Below, one piece after another: positions 51,606 to 58,923 of a DNA stretch of 64,000 nt. The position numbers and the translations under genes were made by a program. Under the pieces are notes generated by a model, which made no database searches, was not told the origin of the DNA, and worked only from the letters and a program-made list of their open reading frames with translations. The stretch is from Pseudescherichia sp031987975 (GTDB lineage Bacteria; Pseudomonadota; Gammaproteobacteria; Enterobacterales; Enterobacteriaceae), in NCBI RefSeq assembly GCF_031987975.1, contig NZ_DALZYX010000001.1:496001-560000 (forward strand). Direction: 5' to 3'. Positions within the stretch are counted from its first letter, which is position 1, and each line of letters opens with the position of its first letter.

Positions 51606-52031
51606 TGTGCTGCCCCCGCGGTAATGAGATAATAATTTTGTGATGTGGTGTTCATGGATACCTCTTCACATGGCTGGCAGCCTCCCCTAAGGTTGCCAGC
51701 CTCCTTTCTGAATCAGCTCCCCTGAAAAGCACTCTTCCAGGAAGAACCTTCCACAATTCTCTGCGCCTTCAGCTTGTGTACTACCTTGCTGGTACTGGCG
51801 GCTTTTTTGGTTTAGCCCTTAAGACAGGGATCTACCTAACCTATGGATCTCTCCTGTTGGAAAAGGCCCTATTCCTACCCCTACACCCAATCCCCCCTTA
51901 CCCCCCTTTCCCTCTTCCCCATAAAAACGTACTATTTCCCTAGTACATATGAGGAATCGGGTAAGGCGTTTTGCAGCCTGATCAGGCACCTTCAAGCCTG
52001 TTGTGTTCGGGTACCTTTAAACCCGAATTAA
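51606..52031 (-). other. 426-bp leader of the replication genes with G-rich tract
   Basis: No full gene is seen. The - strand has six G-runs of three or more (51878-51920) with 3-4 nt loops, a canonical G-quadruplex motif. A strong hairpin GGCTGGCA / TGCCAGCC lies at 51670-51699, and TTCGGGT / ACCCGAA at 52006-52027 just after the upstream gene. A 19-codon frame (51655 down to 51596, MNTTSQNYYLITAGAAQCS) with AGAGG before it overlaps the helicase start. The region may hold the phage origin or an RNA control element. Confidence 0.45.
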
Positions 52032-52328
52032 TCAGGAGTGCTGTTGCGCTCCTGCCAGGGGTGGTTCGGCGGTATACCCCTGCAAAGCCCTGCCCTGGTT
52101 CTTCACAAAAAGTCGGAGCCGGGTATTTGCTTCATGCCTGGCCCGGTTTTCCTGTCGGAAACTTACGGGCTCAGCGTCTAAGGCTTCCTGATAGACCGCT
52201 GCATATCGTTGAACTGCTTTTTGCCTAGCCGTTGGTGTTAGGATCAGCAGCTGCTGCTTAATCCACTCTGAATCTGCCTGGCTAAACCTTTCAGGCATAA
52301 CCAGGCCATCATTACGGGTGATTTCCAT
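52032..52328 (-). CDS. Hypothetical early regulatory-region protein
   Basis: 98 residues (MEITRNDGLVMPERFSQADS onward), helical and basic near the end. It sits second in the operon after the cro-like gene, the cII position of lambdoid phages, but no CII helix-turn-helix is evident. It overlaps the cro-like gene by 17 bp. A GTG at 52334 is an alternative start. Function unknown. Confidence 0.6.
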   Translation of the reverse strand: MEITRNDGLVMPERFSQADSEWIKQQLLILTPTARQKAVQRYAAVYQEALDAEPVSFRQENRARHEANTRLRLFVKNQGRALQGYTAEPPLAGAQQHS

Positions 52329-52539
52329 CAGCACAGAACCTTTCGGGATAGAGGATCTGAATCTCGGTTAATTCCGCGCTGAACAATCTGGCCAGCTTCT
52401 CTGCAACTTCGGGAGATGGCCTCTGTATACCTCGCTCCATTCGACTAAGATTACCGGGGTCGCACTTGATGGATGATGCAACCTCCTGAATGGTCATCTT
52501 TGCTTTGAGGCGAGCTTTGCGTAGCGGTGTAGTTAACAT
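52312..52539 (-). CDS. Cro-like XRE repressor
   Basis: 75 residues with a helix-turn-helix of XRE type (MTIQEVASSIKCDPGNLSRM, ERGIQRPSPEVAEKLARLF), similar in its recognition helix to the N-terminus of the divergent CI-like repressor (VGNISRLERGMQ). The ATG at 52539 is preferred since it lies 8 nt from GGAG; one at 52545 is only 2 nt away. It is the first gene of the rightmost - strand operon. Confidence 0.85.
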   Translation of the reverse strand: MLTTPLRKARLKAKMTIQEVASSIKCDPGNLSRMERGIQRPSPEVAEKLARLFSAELTEIQILYPERFCADGNHP

Positions 52540-52551
52540 GCGCATTACTCC

Positions 52552-52629
52552 ATATGTGTTTCAGACATAATATGCGCATAAAACATATTATGCAAGCAAG
52601 GTTGTGTAAGGTGCAAAATTATGTATAAA
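52552..52629. promoter_or_regulatory. Divergent repressor/cro promoters and operator
   Basis: The - strand promoter is TTGCAT (52595-52590), 17 bp, TATTAT (52572-52567), leading to the cro-like gene. The + strand promoter is TTGTGT (52602-52607), 16 bp, TATAAA (52624-52629), leading to the repressor. The inverted repeat CATAATATG / CATATTATG (52566-52574, 52584-52592) covers the cro promoter. The halves AAACATA and TATGTGTTT relate to the operator at 53462. Confidence 0.7.
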
Positions 52630-52664
52630 ATACAAATTAAATAACATTTGGCGGGGATGCTGTT

Positions 52665-53354
52665 ATGAACGTAGGGCAACGCATTAGAGAGCTGCGAAAA
52701 GCAAAAAAAATGACAATCAATCAGCTGGCCACCCTGACTGACTGGGATGTGGGTAACATCTCACGGCTAGAACGCGGCATGCAGGGCTATAGTGAAGCCA
52801 GCCTCAAAAAAATTGCTAAGGCATTAGAAGTTCCGCTATCAGAGCTATTCTCTTTCCCGGACAAAAACGATACTGTAGATAAATACAGTATTGATTCACT
52901 TCCGTCGGAAAGGAGAAGTGACGTGTATCGAGTTGATGTAATGGATGTTTCGGCAAGCGCGGGCACAGGAAACTCAGTCAAGGACTTTATCGAAGTCGTA
53001 AGCTCAATAGAGTACGTGACAGAAGAGGCCAGAAACCTCTTTGGGCATCGGCCAGCGAATCAGGTCAAGCTCATTAACGTTCGCGGCGATAGCATGCAGG
53101 GAACAATCGAGCCTGGAGATCTGATTTTCGTTGATGTAGCCGTGAATCACTTTGACGGTGATGGGATCTATGTTTTTAATTTTAGCGGCGATCTCTTCGT
53201 TAAACGCCTCCAAAAAATCAAAAGCCAATTACACGTGCTGTCCGACAATCCCCAGTACAGAGAATGGCTGATTACCGATGAAGAGATGGACATGCTTCAT
53301 GTTTGCGGAAAGGTGCTACTAAGCCAATCGCAGCAATTCCGCCGCCACGCATAA
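52665..53354 (+). CDS. CI-like prophage repressor, S24 self-cleaving
   Basis: 229 residues: an N-terminal XRE helix-turn-helix (about 5-60) and a C-terminal LexA/CI peptidase with Ser143 (RGDSMQGTIEPGD), Lys180 (DLFVKRL) and the cleavage dipeptide Ala99-Gly100 (SASAGTG). RecA-triggered autocleavage should induce the phage. It is divergent from the cro-like gene and followed by a terminator. Confidence 0.94.
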   Translation: MNVGQRIRELRKAKKMTINQLATLTDWDVGNISRLERGMQGYSEASLKKIAKALEVPLSELFSFPDKNDTVDKYSIDSLPSERRSDVYRVDVMDVSASAGTGNSVKDFIEVVSSIEYVTEEARNLFGHRPANQVKLINVRGDSMQGTIEPGDLIFVDVAVNHFDGDGIYVFNFSGDLFVKRLQKIKSQLHVLSDNPQYREWLITDEEMDMLHVCGKVLLSQSQQFRRHA

Positions 53355-53374
53355 CAGCTGATCCCCGACACTTG

Positions 53375-53399
53375 AAAGAGCCTAACGGCTCTTTTTTTT
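53375..53399 (+). terminator. Repressor gene terminator
   Basis: The stem AGAGCC / GGCTCT with loop TAAC is followed by eight T residues, 23 bp beyond the repressor stop. Confidence 0.88.
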
Positions 53400-53461
53400 G
53401 TGCATAAAACAAACTTTTTAATGACTACAAAACAGATGGTTAGCACTTTTGTATGTTTGTA

Positions 53462-53504
53462 AAACATAAATATGTTTGACAGACATTTTTAGCGATCGTA
53501 TGCT
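53462..53504 (+). promoter_or_regulatory. Early + strand promoter overlapped by operator
   Basis: TTGACA (53476-53481), 17 bp, TATGCT (53499-53504) is a near-consensus promoter for the operon 53535-57684, which includes xis and int. The palindrome AAACATA-AA-TATGTTT (53462-53477) overlaps the -35, and an extra TATGTTT half lies at 53452. Repressor control is inferred. GCATAAAACA is shared with the other operator region. Confidence 0.78.
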
Positions 53505-53534
53505 TATTTCATCGCTAAACAGTGGAGCCAGAAA

Positions 53535-53855
53535 ATGACCAGCAAGCCAACAACCGAAAAATTTTATCAGTTAGTAGATATCAAAGACTTTTGTTACAGC
53601 AAAGATTGCTCTGATATTAATTATGGTGAAATTGCATCTGATTGTGACACCAAAACTATTTCCATCCTTGAGGCAATTAATCATATCAGCTTAAGTATTT
53701 TTAATCTTTCTGAAGAAGATGAAATAACTAAAGAGAAATTAGGCAATCTTTCCTGTGTAATTGCGGATCTTGCTGAGCTTGGCATTGCCACTAATAAAAT
53801 ATCTCAAACAGCCGCCTATCTTTCAGGTGTACAGGACGGCAATAATGTCGCATGA
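53535..53855 (+). CDS. Hypothetical early protein
   Basis: 106 residues, acidic, AT-rich, first gene of the early + strand operon. The C-terminal half is helical (ISILEAINHISLSIFNLSEE and AELGIATNKISQTAAYLS) and faintly resembles the helical bodies of the next two small proteins. Function unknown. Confidence 0.65.
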   Translation: MTSKPTTEKFYQLVDIKDFCYSKDCSDINYGEIASDCDTKTISILEAINHISLSIFNLSEEDEITKEKLGNLSCVIADLAELGIATNKISQTAAYLSGVQDGNNVA

Positions 53856-54033
53856 AATAAGTCTAGACCAGGCTGCTGCACGCGCACATCAAGCGGAGAT
53901 AATCTGCCGCATGATGGAATCTTACCCTGACAAAATGGCCGAATCCGAAGTGTTAGCTATTGCCTCTCTGCTGAGGCGCTTGACAGGTGACGTCAGCGCT
54001 TGGCTCATCGAAGAGCAAGCCTCTAAAAAATAG
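53845..54033 (+). CDS. Hypothetical small early protein
   Basis: 62 residues from the ATG at 53845, overlapping the previous gene by 11 bp. All-helical: AARAHQAEIICRMMESYP, then VLAIASLLRRLTGDVSAWLIEE. It aligns with the protein at 54220 over most of its length, suggesting duplication. Function unknown. Confidence 0.62.
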   Translation: MSHEISLDQAAARAHQAEIICRMMESYPDKMAESEVLAIASLLRRLTGDVSAWLIEEQASKK

Positions 54034-54117
54034 CTATCTAATAATCGCAAATATTACCATTAATTAATTACAGCTTTATCGTTGGGGAAAAACACACCCA
54101 TATATAAGGTAAGCATC

Positions 54118-54216
54118 ATGATAAATAAATCAGCTTTTATAACCGCTCGTTTGTTATGTGACGCCGGTTATTGGGATGTTGCGATACTTTTCCTAAGAAA
54201 AGCATACGGGAGATAA
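54118..54216 (+). CDS. 32-residue early micro-protein
   Basis: MINKSAFITARLLCDAGYWD followed by VAILFLRKAYGR. It has AAGGTAAG before its ATG and ends 3 bp before the next start. The amphipathic helix with a basic end could associate with membrane or a protein partner. Function unknown. Confidence 0.5.
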   Translation: MINKSAFITARLLCDAGYWDVAILFLRKAYGR

Positions 54217-54219
54217 ACC

Positions 54220-54444
54220 ATGTCTATTAAAGAAAGACAGGATATTCAGGAAGTGAATATAAAGGCAGAGCAACTCAATTTCCTTATGCAAACCATGCAC
54301 GCCCATCATAAGGATTTTGATACATTCCAGCTCAACGCCCTTTTGGGTATGGCTTATGACCTTGCCGGAGCAGTTTATTCGTGGACTGAGGAAGAAGAAA
54401 AAATAGTGCTGGCGAATGAAGACGAAAAGAGAAGGGTAATTTAG
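54220..54444 (+). CDS. Hypothetical small early protein, paralogue of the gene at 53845
   Basis: 74 residues: KAEQLNFLMQTMHAHH, then LNALLGMAYDLAGAVYSWTE aligns with AEIICRMMESYP and IASLLRRLTGDVSAWLIEE of the earlier gene. The end is strongly acidic then basic (EEEEKIVLANEDEKRR). Function unknown. Confidence 0.62.
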   Translation: MSIKERQDIQEVNIKAEQLNFLMQTMHAHHKDFDTFQLNALLGMAYDLAGAVYSWTEEEEKIVLANEDEKRRVI

Positions 54445-54822
54445 ATGGCTAAATTAATCGAAACTTATCGCCGCCGAATTATTAAATCAGCTCTACAACG
54501 CCACATTCGAAAGACAGGCAGCTCTTGTATCGTCATTAGTCAGCCAAAGGGTGAGATCAAAACTCTGGAATTAACTGAGTTTCTTCTCGATGGACTGATG
54601 AGCCGTTTCGAAAAGCAGGTGCTGAGCGAGCTTGGGAATGTTGAAGGGGTAAAAGCAGTCAGGGGGATCTATTGCAGCGCCGTAGACGTAAACGGCCGCG
54701 GTGAGTTCCTTACGGAAAGCGGTAAAGAGTTAATCGACGAGCTTATTTTAGAGCTGGTCGATTTTGCTAAAAAGCATAAACCAGAAGTAGTGGAGGTGAA
54801 GTCTGATGAATCAACAAATTAA
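54445..54822 (+). CDS. Hypothetical early protein
   Basis: 125 residues, start directly adjoining the previous stop. Basic N-terminus (IETYRRRIIKSALQRHIRKT) and acidic C-terminus. No motif recognised. It overlaps the next gene by 17 bp, indicating one operon. Confidence 0.62.
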   Translation: MAKLIETYRRRIIKSALQRHIRKTGSSCIVISQPKGEIKTLELTEFLLDGLMSRFEKQVLSELGNVEGVKAVRGIYCSAVDVNGRGEFLTESGKELIDELILELVDFAKKHKPEVVEVKSDESTN

Positions 54823-55381
54823 CCCCGAACCGACATCAACCGGTATCCGTTTTGGGAACCGAGTAATTGGATATTCTGCGGCCATTCGCCAGCTCGATAA
54901 CGGTCACTATGACAGCCGAATCCCGGACGGCATGGATATTCTGGCATGCATTATGGAAGCGGTAGAAAACTGCTGGATTAGCCTGAGGATCGAGAAAGAA
55001 ATCATTCTTTGGCGCTGGTTACTGGTCGCTGTCTTCATTACCGAAGAACAGGAAAAAAACGGAACCATTGAAATTGCCAATGACCAGGGCGGCTTCGATA
55101 CCGCTGTGATCTTTTCCGGTAAGTACGGCGCAATCAGCGTCTATCCAGCACCGGAGCGGTTCACGATCGCAAACCACGTTGAAGGCTGCGCCATCCAAAA
55201 ATATGGCCTTAAGACTGGGCAGCAGCTGGCGCTACGCATGTATCAGGACATGCTCGTGACTGACCATGAGCGTGGTTTTCGACTCTCTGAGCTGGGTCGG
55301 GAAGGTTTCGACCTTTTGCACAACAACTTTATTGAACAAATTCAGACCGAAGGTATGCCAGGCATGCCCGTTATGCACTGA
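54806..55381 (+). CDS. Hypothetical early protein
   Basis: 191 residues behind GGAGGTGAAG. A mixed alpha/beta sequence with several Trp (NCWISLRIEKEIILWRWLL) and a central beta part (GGFDTAVIFSGKYGAISVYP). No domain recognised. Early-operon position suggests host takeover or defence evasion, which is only positional inference. Confidence 0.62.
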   Translation: MNQQINPEPTSTGIRFGNRVIGYSAAIRQLDNGHYDSRIPDGMDILACIMEAVENCWISLRIEKEIILWRWLLVAVFITEEQEKNGTIEIANDQGGFDTAVIFSGKYGAISVYPAPERFTIANHVEGCAIQKYGLKTGQQLALRMYQDMLVTDHERGFRLSELGREGFDLLHNNFIEQIQTEGMPGMPVMH

Positions 55382-55392
55382 GGAGAAAACTC

Positions 55393-55455
55393 GTGAACAC
55401 AGTAACGATCAACAACATGGCGGAGGGTCAGCATGTTACTTCAGCAAAAGGTTAA
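55393..55455 (+). CDS. Possible 20-residue peptide overlapping the next start
   Basis: A GTG frame MNTVTINNMAEGQHVTSAKG with AGGAG eight bases upstream. It contains the ribosome site of the following gene and stops 23 bp inside it, so it may tie the two translations together. It could be chance. Confidence 0.3.
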   Translation: MNTVTINNMAEGQHVTSAKG

Positions 55456-55654
55456 TTCGGGTGGCCGCCCGGTTCTGAATATCGATCTGCATGTTCTGCC
55501 TGACTTCACTGGCCGCGTCGTTCTTTATATCGAAAACGGGCAGGTGATGTGCGATCGGCGGCTTACAGATGATGAGCTTGTTTGCACTGCAGAGACTTTT
55601 ATGCAAATGGCCCAGGAAATGGTACTGCGTATTGAGGAGCGTTCCAATGGCTAA
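55433..55654 (+). CDS. Small early protein with IENG motif, copy 1
   Basis: 73 residues behind GGAGG. The core RVVLYIENGQVMCDRRLTDD followed by ETFMQMAQEMV parallels the next protein (GIVLTIENGKVIHTRPVQNG, EEFLWIARHAG), so the two are tandem diverged copies. Function unknown. Confidence 0.62.
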   Translation: MLLQQKVNSGGRPVLNIDLHVLPDFTGRVVLYIENGQVMCDRRLTDDELVCTAETFMQMAQEMVLRIEERSNG

Positions 55655-55859
55655 TGTGAATTACTCGACTGAGCACGGCCCTATAGGGATCGTGCTGACC
55701 ATTGAGAACGGAAAGGTTATCCACACCCGACCGGTTCAAAACGGAGAGATTACAGCTTCTCTTGAAGAATTTTTATGGATAGCAAGACATGCCGGTTATG
55801 AGGTAATTCCGCCAAAGGGAGGAAAGGATAATGACCCTGACAGCGATAAAAATTCCTGA
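55647..55859 (+). CDS. Small early protein with IENG motif, copy 2
   Basis: 70 residues from the ATG at 55647 (MANVNYSTEHGPIG), overlapping copy 1 by 8 bp. The beta-hairpin core and following helix match copy 1; the C-terminus is Lys/Asp-rich. Function unknown. Confidence 0.62.
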   Translation: MANVNYSTEHGPIGIVLTIENGKVIHTRPVQNGEITASLEEFLWIARHAGYEVIPPKGGKDNDPDSDKNS

Positions 55860-56052
55860 GTGGGTACATTCGAAAGCAGTGCATGTGCTGCTTCAGTTCA
55901 GGGCCAGGCGAATCTATCCTAGCCGAATGCACGGATCAGGAAATCTCAGCTTGAAGGTTAATCGGCGCTGGCGCCTTTTATCCCGGGACGATGGTAAAAG
56001 CTGGGAGTTAATGAGTCACGAACGCTATAGCAAAGTGAAGGACAGAAAATGA
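55831..56052 (+). CDS. Small basic early protein
   Basis: 73 residues, behind GGAGGAAAGG. Highly basic with WVHSKAVHVLLQFRARRIYP and LKVNRRWRLLSRDDGKSWEL, which suggests a small beta-rich nucleic-acid-binding or ParE-like fold, but no family is clear. It overlaps xis by 4 bp (ATGA). Confidence 0.6.
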   Translation: MTLTAIKIPEWVHSKAVHVLLQFRARRIYPSRMHGSGNLSLKVNRRWRLLSRDDGKSWELMSHERYSKVKDRK

Positions 56053-56315
56053 ATACATTCACTCAAAAGATGCGTGAAACGCCAGATGTAATCCTGCTCA
56101 CTCCCAACGATTGGGTTTGTGAAAGTGTTCTAATCGCGGTTACCGGCCTTAAGCCAGGAACTATCCTCCGGGCCAGAAAGGAGTGCTGGATGGTTGGCCG
56201 GGAGTATCTTCACGTTTCTCCTGATGGGACCCCTAAGCCGTCCAGTGAGTGCATGTATAACCGTAAGGCGGTAGACGCCTGGGTAGCCTCGATGAAAAAT
56301 AAACAACCGGGGTGA
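56049..56315 (+). CDS. xis: Excisionase
   Basis: 88 residues of the DUF1233 excisionase family: NDWVCESVLIAVTGLKPGTI, ARKECWMVGREYLHV, then YNRKAVDAWV. It is a winged-helix protein that bends attachment-site DNA and directs the integrase to excise. It is 55 bp upstream of int in the same operon. Confidence 0.87.
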   Translation: MNTFTQKMRETPDVILLTPNDWVCESVLIAVTGLKPGTILRARKECWMVGREYLHVSPDGTPKPSSECMYNRKAVDAWVASMKNKQPG

Positions 56316-56370
56316 TTTGGTGCCATGAAAAAGGTACTCTCACATTGCTCTTGGGCGTCTGGAGGAATCA

Positions 56371-57684
56371 ATGGGTAAAGTAATATATCCAACAGGCGTC
56401 GAAAACCACGGCGGTTCGTTGCGCATCTGGTTTAGTTACAAAGGTAAGCGTGTCAGGGAAAGCCTCGGTGTCCCTGACACCATGAAGAACAGGAAGATTG
56501 CCGGGGAACTGCGAACATCGGTATGTTTCGCAATCCGCACAGGGACATTCGACTATGCGGCACAGTTTCCCGAATCACCTCACCTCAAAACTTTTGGGGT
56601 AAGTAAGAAAGAAATTACAGTGAAAGAACTTGAAGAAAAGTGGCTGGATCTGAAAAAGATGGAAATTTCTTCGAATGCACTCAATCGCTATGAGTCGGTC
56701 GTAAGAAATGTTATTCCACGGATCGGTGGGGGCAGGCTGGCATCCTCGGTGACTAAAGAAGAATTACTGTACGTCAGGAAAGATTTGCTGACCGGGAATC
56801 AGGCCCGATTGAAAGGTAAGGATCTGACCAAAGGCCGAAGCGTTGTTACGGTAAATTATTACATGACAACGATCGCCGGAATGTTTCAGTTTGCTGCTGA
56901 TCACGGCTACTTAGAGGCGAATCCGTTTGAAGGTATTAAGCCGCTGAAGAAAGCCAGGGTAGAGCCAGATCCGCTTACTCGTGACGAATTTATCCGTCTA
57001 ATTGATGCATGCCGGCATCAACAGACAAAAAACCTGTGGTCACTGGCAGTGTACACAGGGGTGCGTCACGGGGAGCTGCTCTCCCTGGCCTGGGAGGATA
57101 TCGATCTTAAAGCGGGAACAATAACAGTACGCCGCAATTATACGAAACTAGGCGAGTTCACTCTACCAAAAACTGAGGCCAGCACGAACAGAGTGATTCA
57201 CCTGATAGAACCCGCGGTTAGCGTCCTGAGAAACCAGGCTGAAATGACAAGGCTGGGCAAGCAGCACCACATCGATGTTCAGTTGCGCGAGTATGGCCGA
57301 ACCGAGCGGCATGACTGTACCTTTGTCTTCAACCCTCAGTTAGTCAGGCGCAGTGAGCAGGTGGGTTTTGTTTATAAGGTCGATTCGATAGGTGACTCCT
57401 GGGACTCGGCGGTTAAGCGGGCAGGCATTAGGCACAGGAAAGCCTATCAGTCTCGCCATACGTACGCATGCTGGTCATTGTCAGCTGGAGCTAACCCCAG
57501 CTTCATTGCCAGCCAGATGGGCCACGCTAGCGCACAGATGGTGTTCAATGTGTACGGAGCGTGGATGGCTGACAGTAGCTCAGAGCAAATAGCGATGCTC
57601 AATCAGAAACTGGCCGCCTTTGCCCCATCAATGCCCCATAGCCTACAGGGGAGCAATGGGGCACTATTAAAATCAGTCAGTTAG
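56371..57684 (+). CDS. int: Tyrosine integrase
   Basis: 437 residues. The N-terminal arm-binding domain (DUF3596 type, about 1-75), a SAM-like core-binding domain (about 80-185) and a C-terminal catalytic domain with Arg232 (GVRHGELLSL), Lys267 (LPKTEAS), Arg362 (YQSRHTYACW), His385 (MGHAS) and Tyr395 (NVYGAW). The usual His of HxxR is Tyr359, as in some relatives. GGAGG precedes the start. The 3' end encodes three TGCCCCA arm sites next to attR. Confidence 0.95.
   Translation: MGKVIYPTGVENHGGSLRIWFSYKGKRVRESLGVPDTMKNRKIAGELRTSVCFAIRTGTFDYAAQFPESPHLKTFGVSKKEITVKELEEKWLDLKKMEISSNALNRYESVVRNVIPRIGGGRLASSVTKEELLYVRKDLLTGNQARLKGKDLTKGRSVVTVNYYMTTIAGMFQFAADHGYLEANPFEGIKPLKKARVEPDPLTRDEFIRLIDACRHQQTKNLWSLAVYTGVRHGELLSLAWEDIDLKAGTITVRRNYTKLGEFTLPKTEASTNRVIHLIEPAVSVLRNQAEMTRLGKQHHIDVQLREYGRTERHDCTFVFNPQLVRRSEQVGFVYKVDSIGDSWDSAVKRAGIRHRKAYQSRHTYACWSLSAGANPSFIASQMGHASAQMVFNVYGAWMADSSSEQIAMLNQKLAAFAPSMPHSLQGSNGALLKSVS
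57621..57663. repeat. Integrase arm-type sites beside attR, inside int
   Basis: TGCCCCA occurs at 57621-57627 and 57632-57638 (11 bp apart, as in the attL-side pairs) and inverted as TGGGGCA at 57657-57663. They lie in the last 22 codons of int, so this stretch serves both as coding sequence and as attachment-site arm. Confidence 0.75.
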
Positions 57685-57695
57685 TTAACGTTACC

Positions 57696-57716
57696 CTTCA
57701 TGTTAACTGCGTGGAG
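57696..57716. repeat. attR core site
   Basis: The crossover TTAACTG (57703-57709) is flanked by the phage arm CTTCATG on the left and the host arm CGTGGAG on the right. Host arms rejoin as CGCCACT and CGTGGAG, an imperfect inverted repeat (5 of 7), marking attB inside yecE codons 29-33. Confidence 0.9.
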
Positions 57717-58436
57717 GGTAATACCACGCTGTATGCCCTGCCGAAGGCCGATATCGTGGCGCGCTGGTACGCCCAGACCAGCGACAGCTTTCGCTTCTGC
57801 TTTAAGTTCCCGGCGACCATCTCCCACCAGGCGCGGCTGCGCCAGTGCGGCGATCTCACCGAAGAGTTTTTTAGCCGCATGGCCCCTCTGGCGGAACGGA
57901 TTGGCCAGTACTGGCTTCAGCTGCCCGCCTCGTTTGGCCCTCAGGATCTTCCCGCACTATGGGCTTTCCTCGACGGCCTGCCCGAAGCGTTCAGCTACGG
58001 GGTAGAGGTACGCCATCCTGAGTTTTTTGCCAAGGGCGAAGCGGAAACGCAGCTCAACCGGGGGCTACATACGCGCGGCGTCAACCGCGTGATCCTCGAC
58101 AGCCGTCCGGTGCACAGCGCCCTTCCCCGCAGCGAAGCGGTGATTGAAGCCCAGCGCAAGAAGCCCGTGGTGCCGGTTCACGCGGTGGTCACGGCGCTGA
58201 ACCCAATGGTGCGCTTTATCGGCAGTGACGACATGACGCAGAACAGCGCCCTGTTCGCCGTCTGGCTGGAGAAGCTGGCCCAGTGGGAGCAGAACACGAC
58301 CCCCTATCTTTTCCTGCATACGCCGGATATTGCCGAGGCGCCGGTGCTGGTTGATACCCTGTGGCCAGCGCTGCAGCGCGCCGTGCCGTCCGTTGGCCCT
58401 GCGCCATCAATTCCGCAACAAACTTCTCTTTTCTGA
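57711..58436 (+). pseudogene. yecE: yecE 3' fragment
   Basis: About 241 codons of YecE (DUF72), from VEGNTTLYALPK to IPQQTSLF. It lacks the first 31 codons, its promoter and a ribosome site. It lies in frame-independent continuity 27 bp after int on the same strand with no terminator between, so int transcripts may run into it, but translation seems unlikely. Confidence 0.9.
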
Positions 58437-58487
58437 AGCAGGCGCTATCATAGAGGCGTACCCTTTCCGGGCTTAAATGGAGTTTCT

Positions 58488-58883
58488 ATGGTAAGCGCGC
58501 TGTATGCCGTGCTGGGTGTCCTGCTGCTGATTAAGTTCTCTTTTGACGTTGTGCGCCTGCGCATGCAGTATCGGGTGTCGATGGGTGACGGTGGCTTTAG
58601 TGAGCTACAGACCGCCATCCGCATTCACGGCAACGCAGTAGAGTATCTTCCCGGCGGTCTGATCCTGCTGCTGTTTATGGAGATGAACGGGGCAGAAACC
58701 TGGATGGTGCATGTTTGCGGGCTGCTGCTGATCGTTGGTCGCCTGATGCACTACTACGGTTTGCATCACCAGCTGATGCGCTGGCGGCGTTCTGGCATGA
58801 GCGCGACCTGGTGTTCGCTGGTGCTAATGGTGCTGGCAAACCTCTGGTACATGCCCTGGGAGTTGGTTTTCTCTGTGCATTAG
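58488..58883 (+). CDS. yecN: MAPEG-family membrane protein YecN
   Basis: 131 residues with four hydrophobic segments, the layout of MAPEG proteins (glutathione transferase-related membrane proteins). RIHGNAVEYLPGGLILLLFM is the conserved second helix with the family Arg/Asn/Glu residues. Physiological role in bacteria is unknown. Confidence 0.93.
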   Translation: MVSALYAVLGVLLLIKFSFDVVRLRMQYRVSMGDGGFSELQTAIRIHGNAVEYLPGGLILLLFMEMNGAETWMVHVCGLLLIVGRLMHYYGLHHQLMRWRRSGMSATWCSLVLMVLANLWYMPWELVFSVH

Positions 58884-58923
58884 CGCACAATACGCCACTT
58901 TTGTTTTCTCGGATTTTTACGTT

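Larger units (their letters stand above)
19049..57709. mobile_element. HK97-like lambdoid prophage integrated in yecE
   Basis: A 38.65-kb temperate siphophage with a full set of genes for integration, repression, replication, antitermination, lysis, HK97-type head and lambda-type tail. No obvious frameshift or deletion is seen in any essential gene, so it may be inducible; the repressor keeps its self-cleavage residues. Early/integration genes run on the + strand at the right end; all replication, lysis and structural genes run on the - strand. yecE is also a known integration site of some Stx phages, but no toxin gene is present. Confidence 0.95.

Noticed and set aside
51843..52228. Two + strand frames over the C-rich tract
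   Set aside because: Composition is dictated by the pyrimidine tract, no ribosome site; the second overlaps a better - strand gene.
19049..57709. CRISPR array or tRNA genes within the prophage
   Set aside because: The only regular repeats are the 19-bp ParA array and the att arm sites; neither has CRISPR repeat-spacer form, and no tRNA cloverleaf was recognised.
57700..58005. ATG-initiated frame at attR (MLTAWRVIP...)
   Set aside because: It is a different frame from yecE and a chance product of the junction; the yecE frame is the ancestral one.
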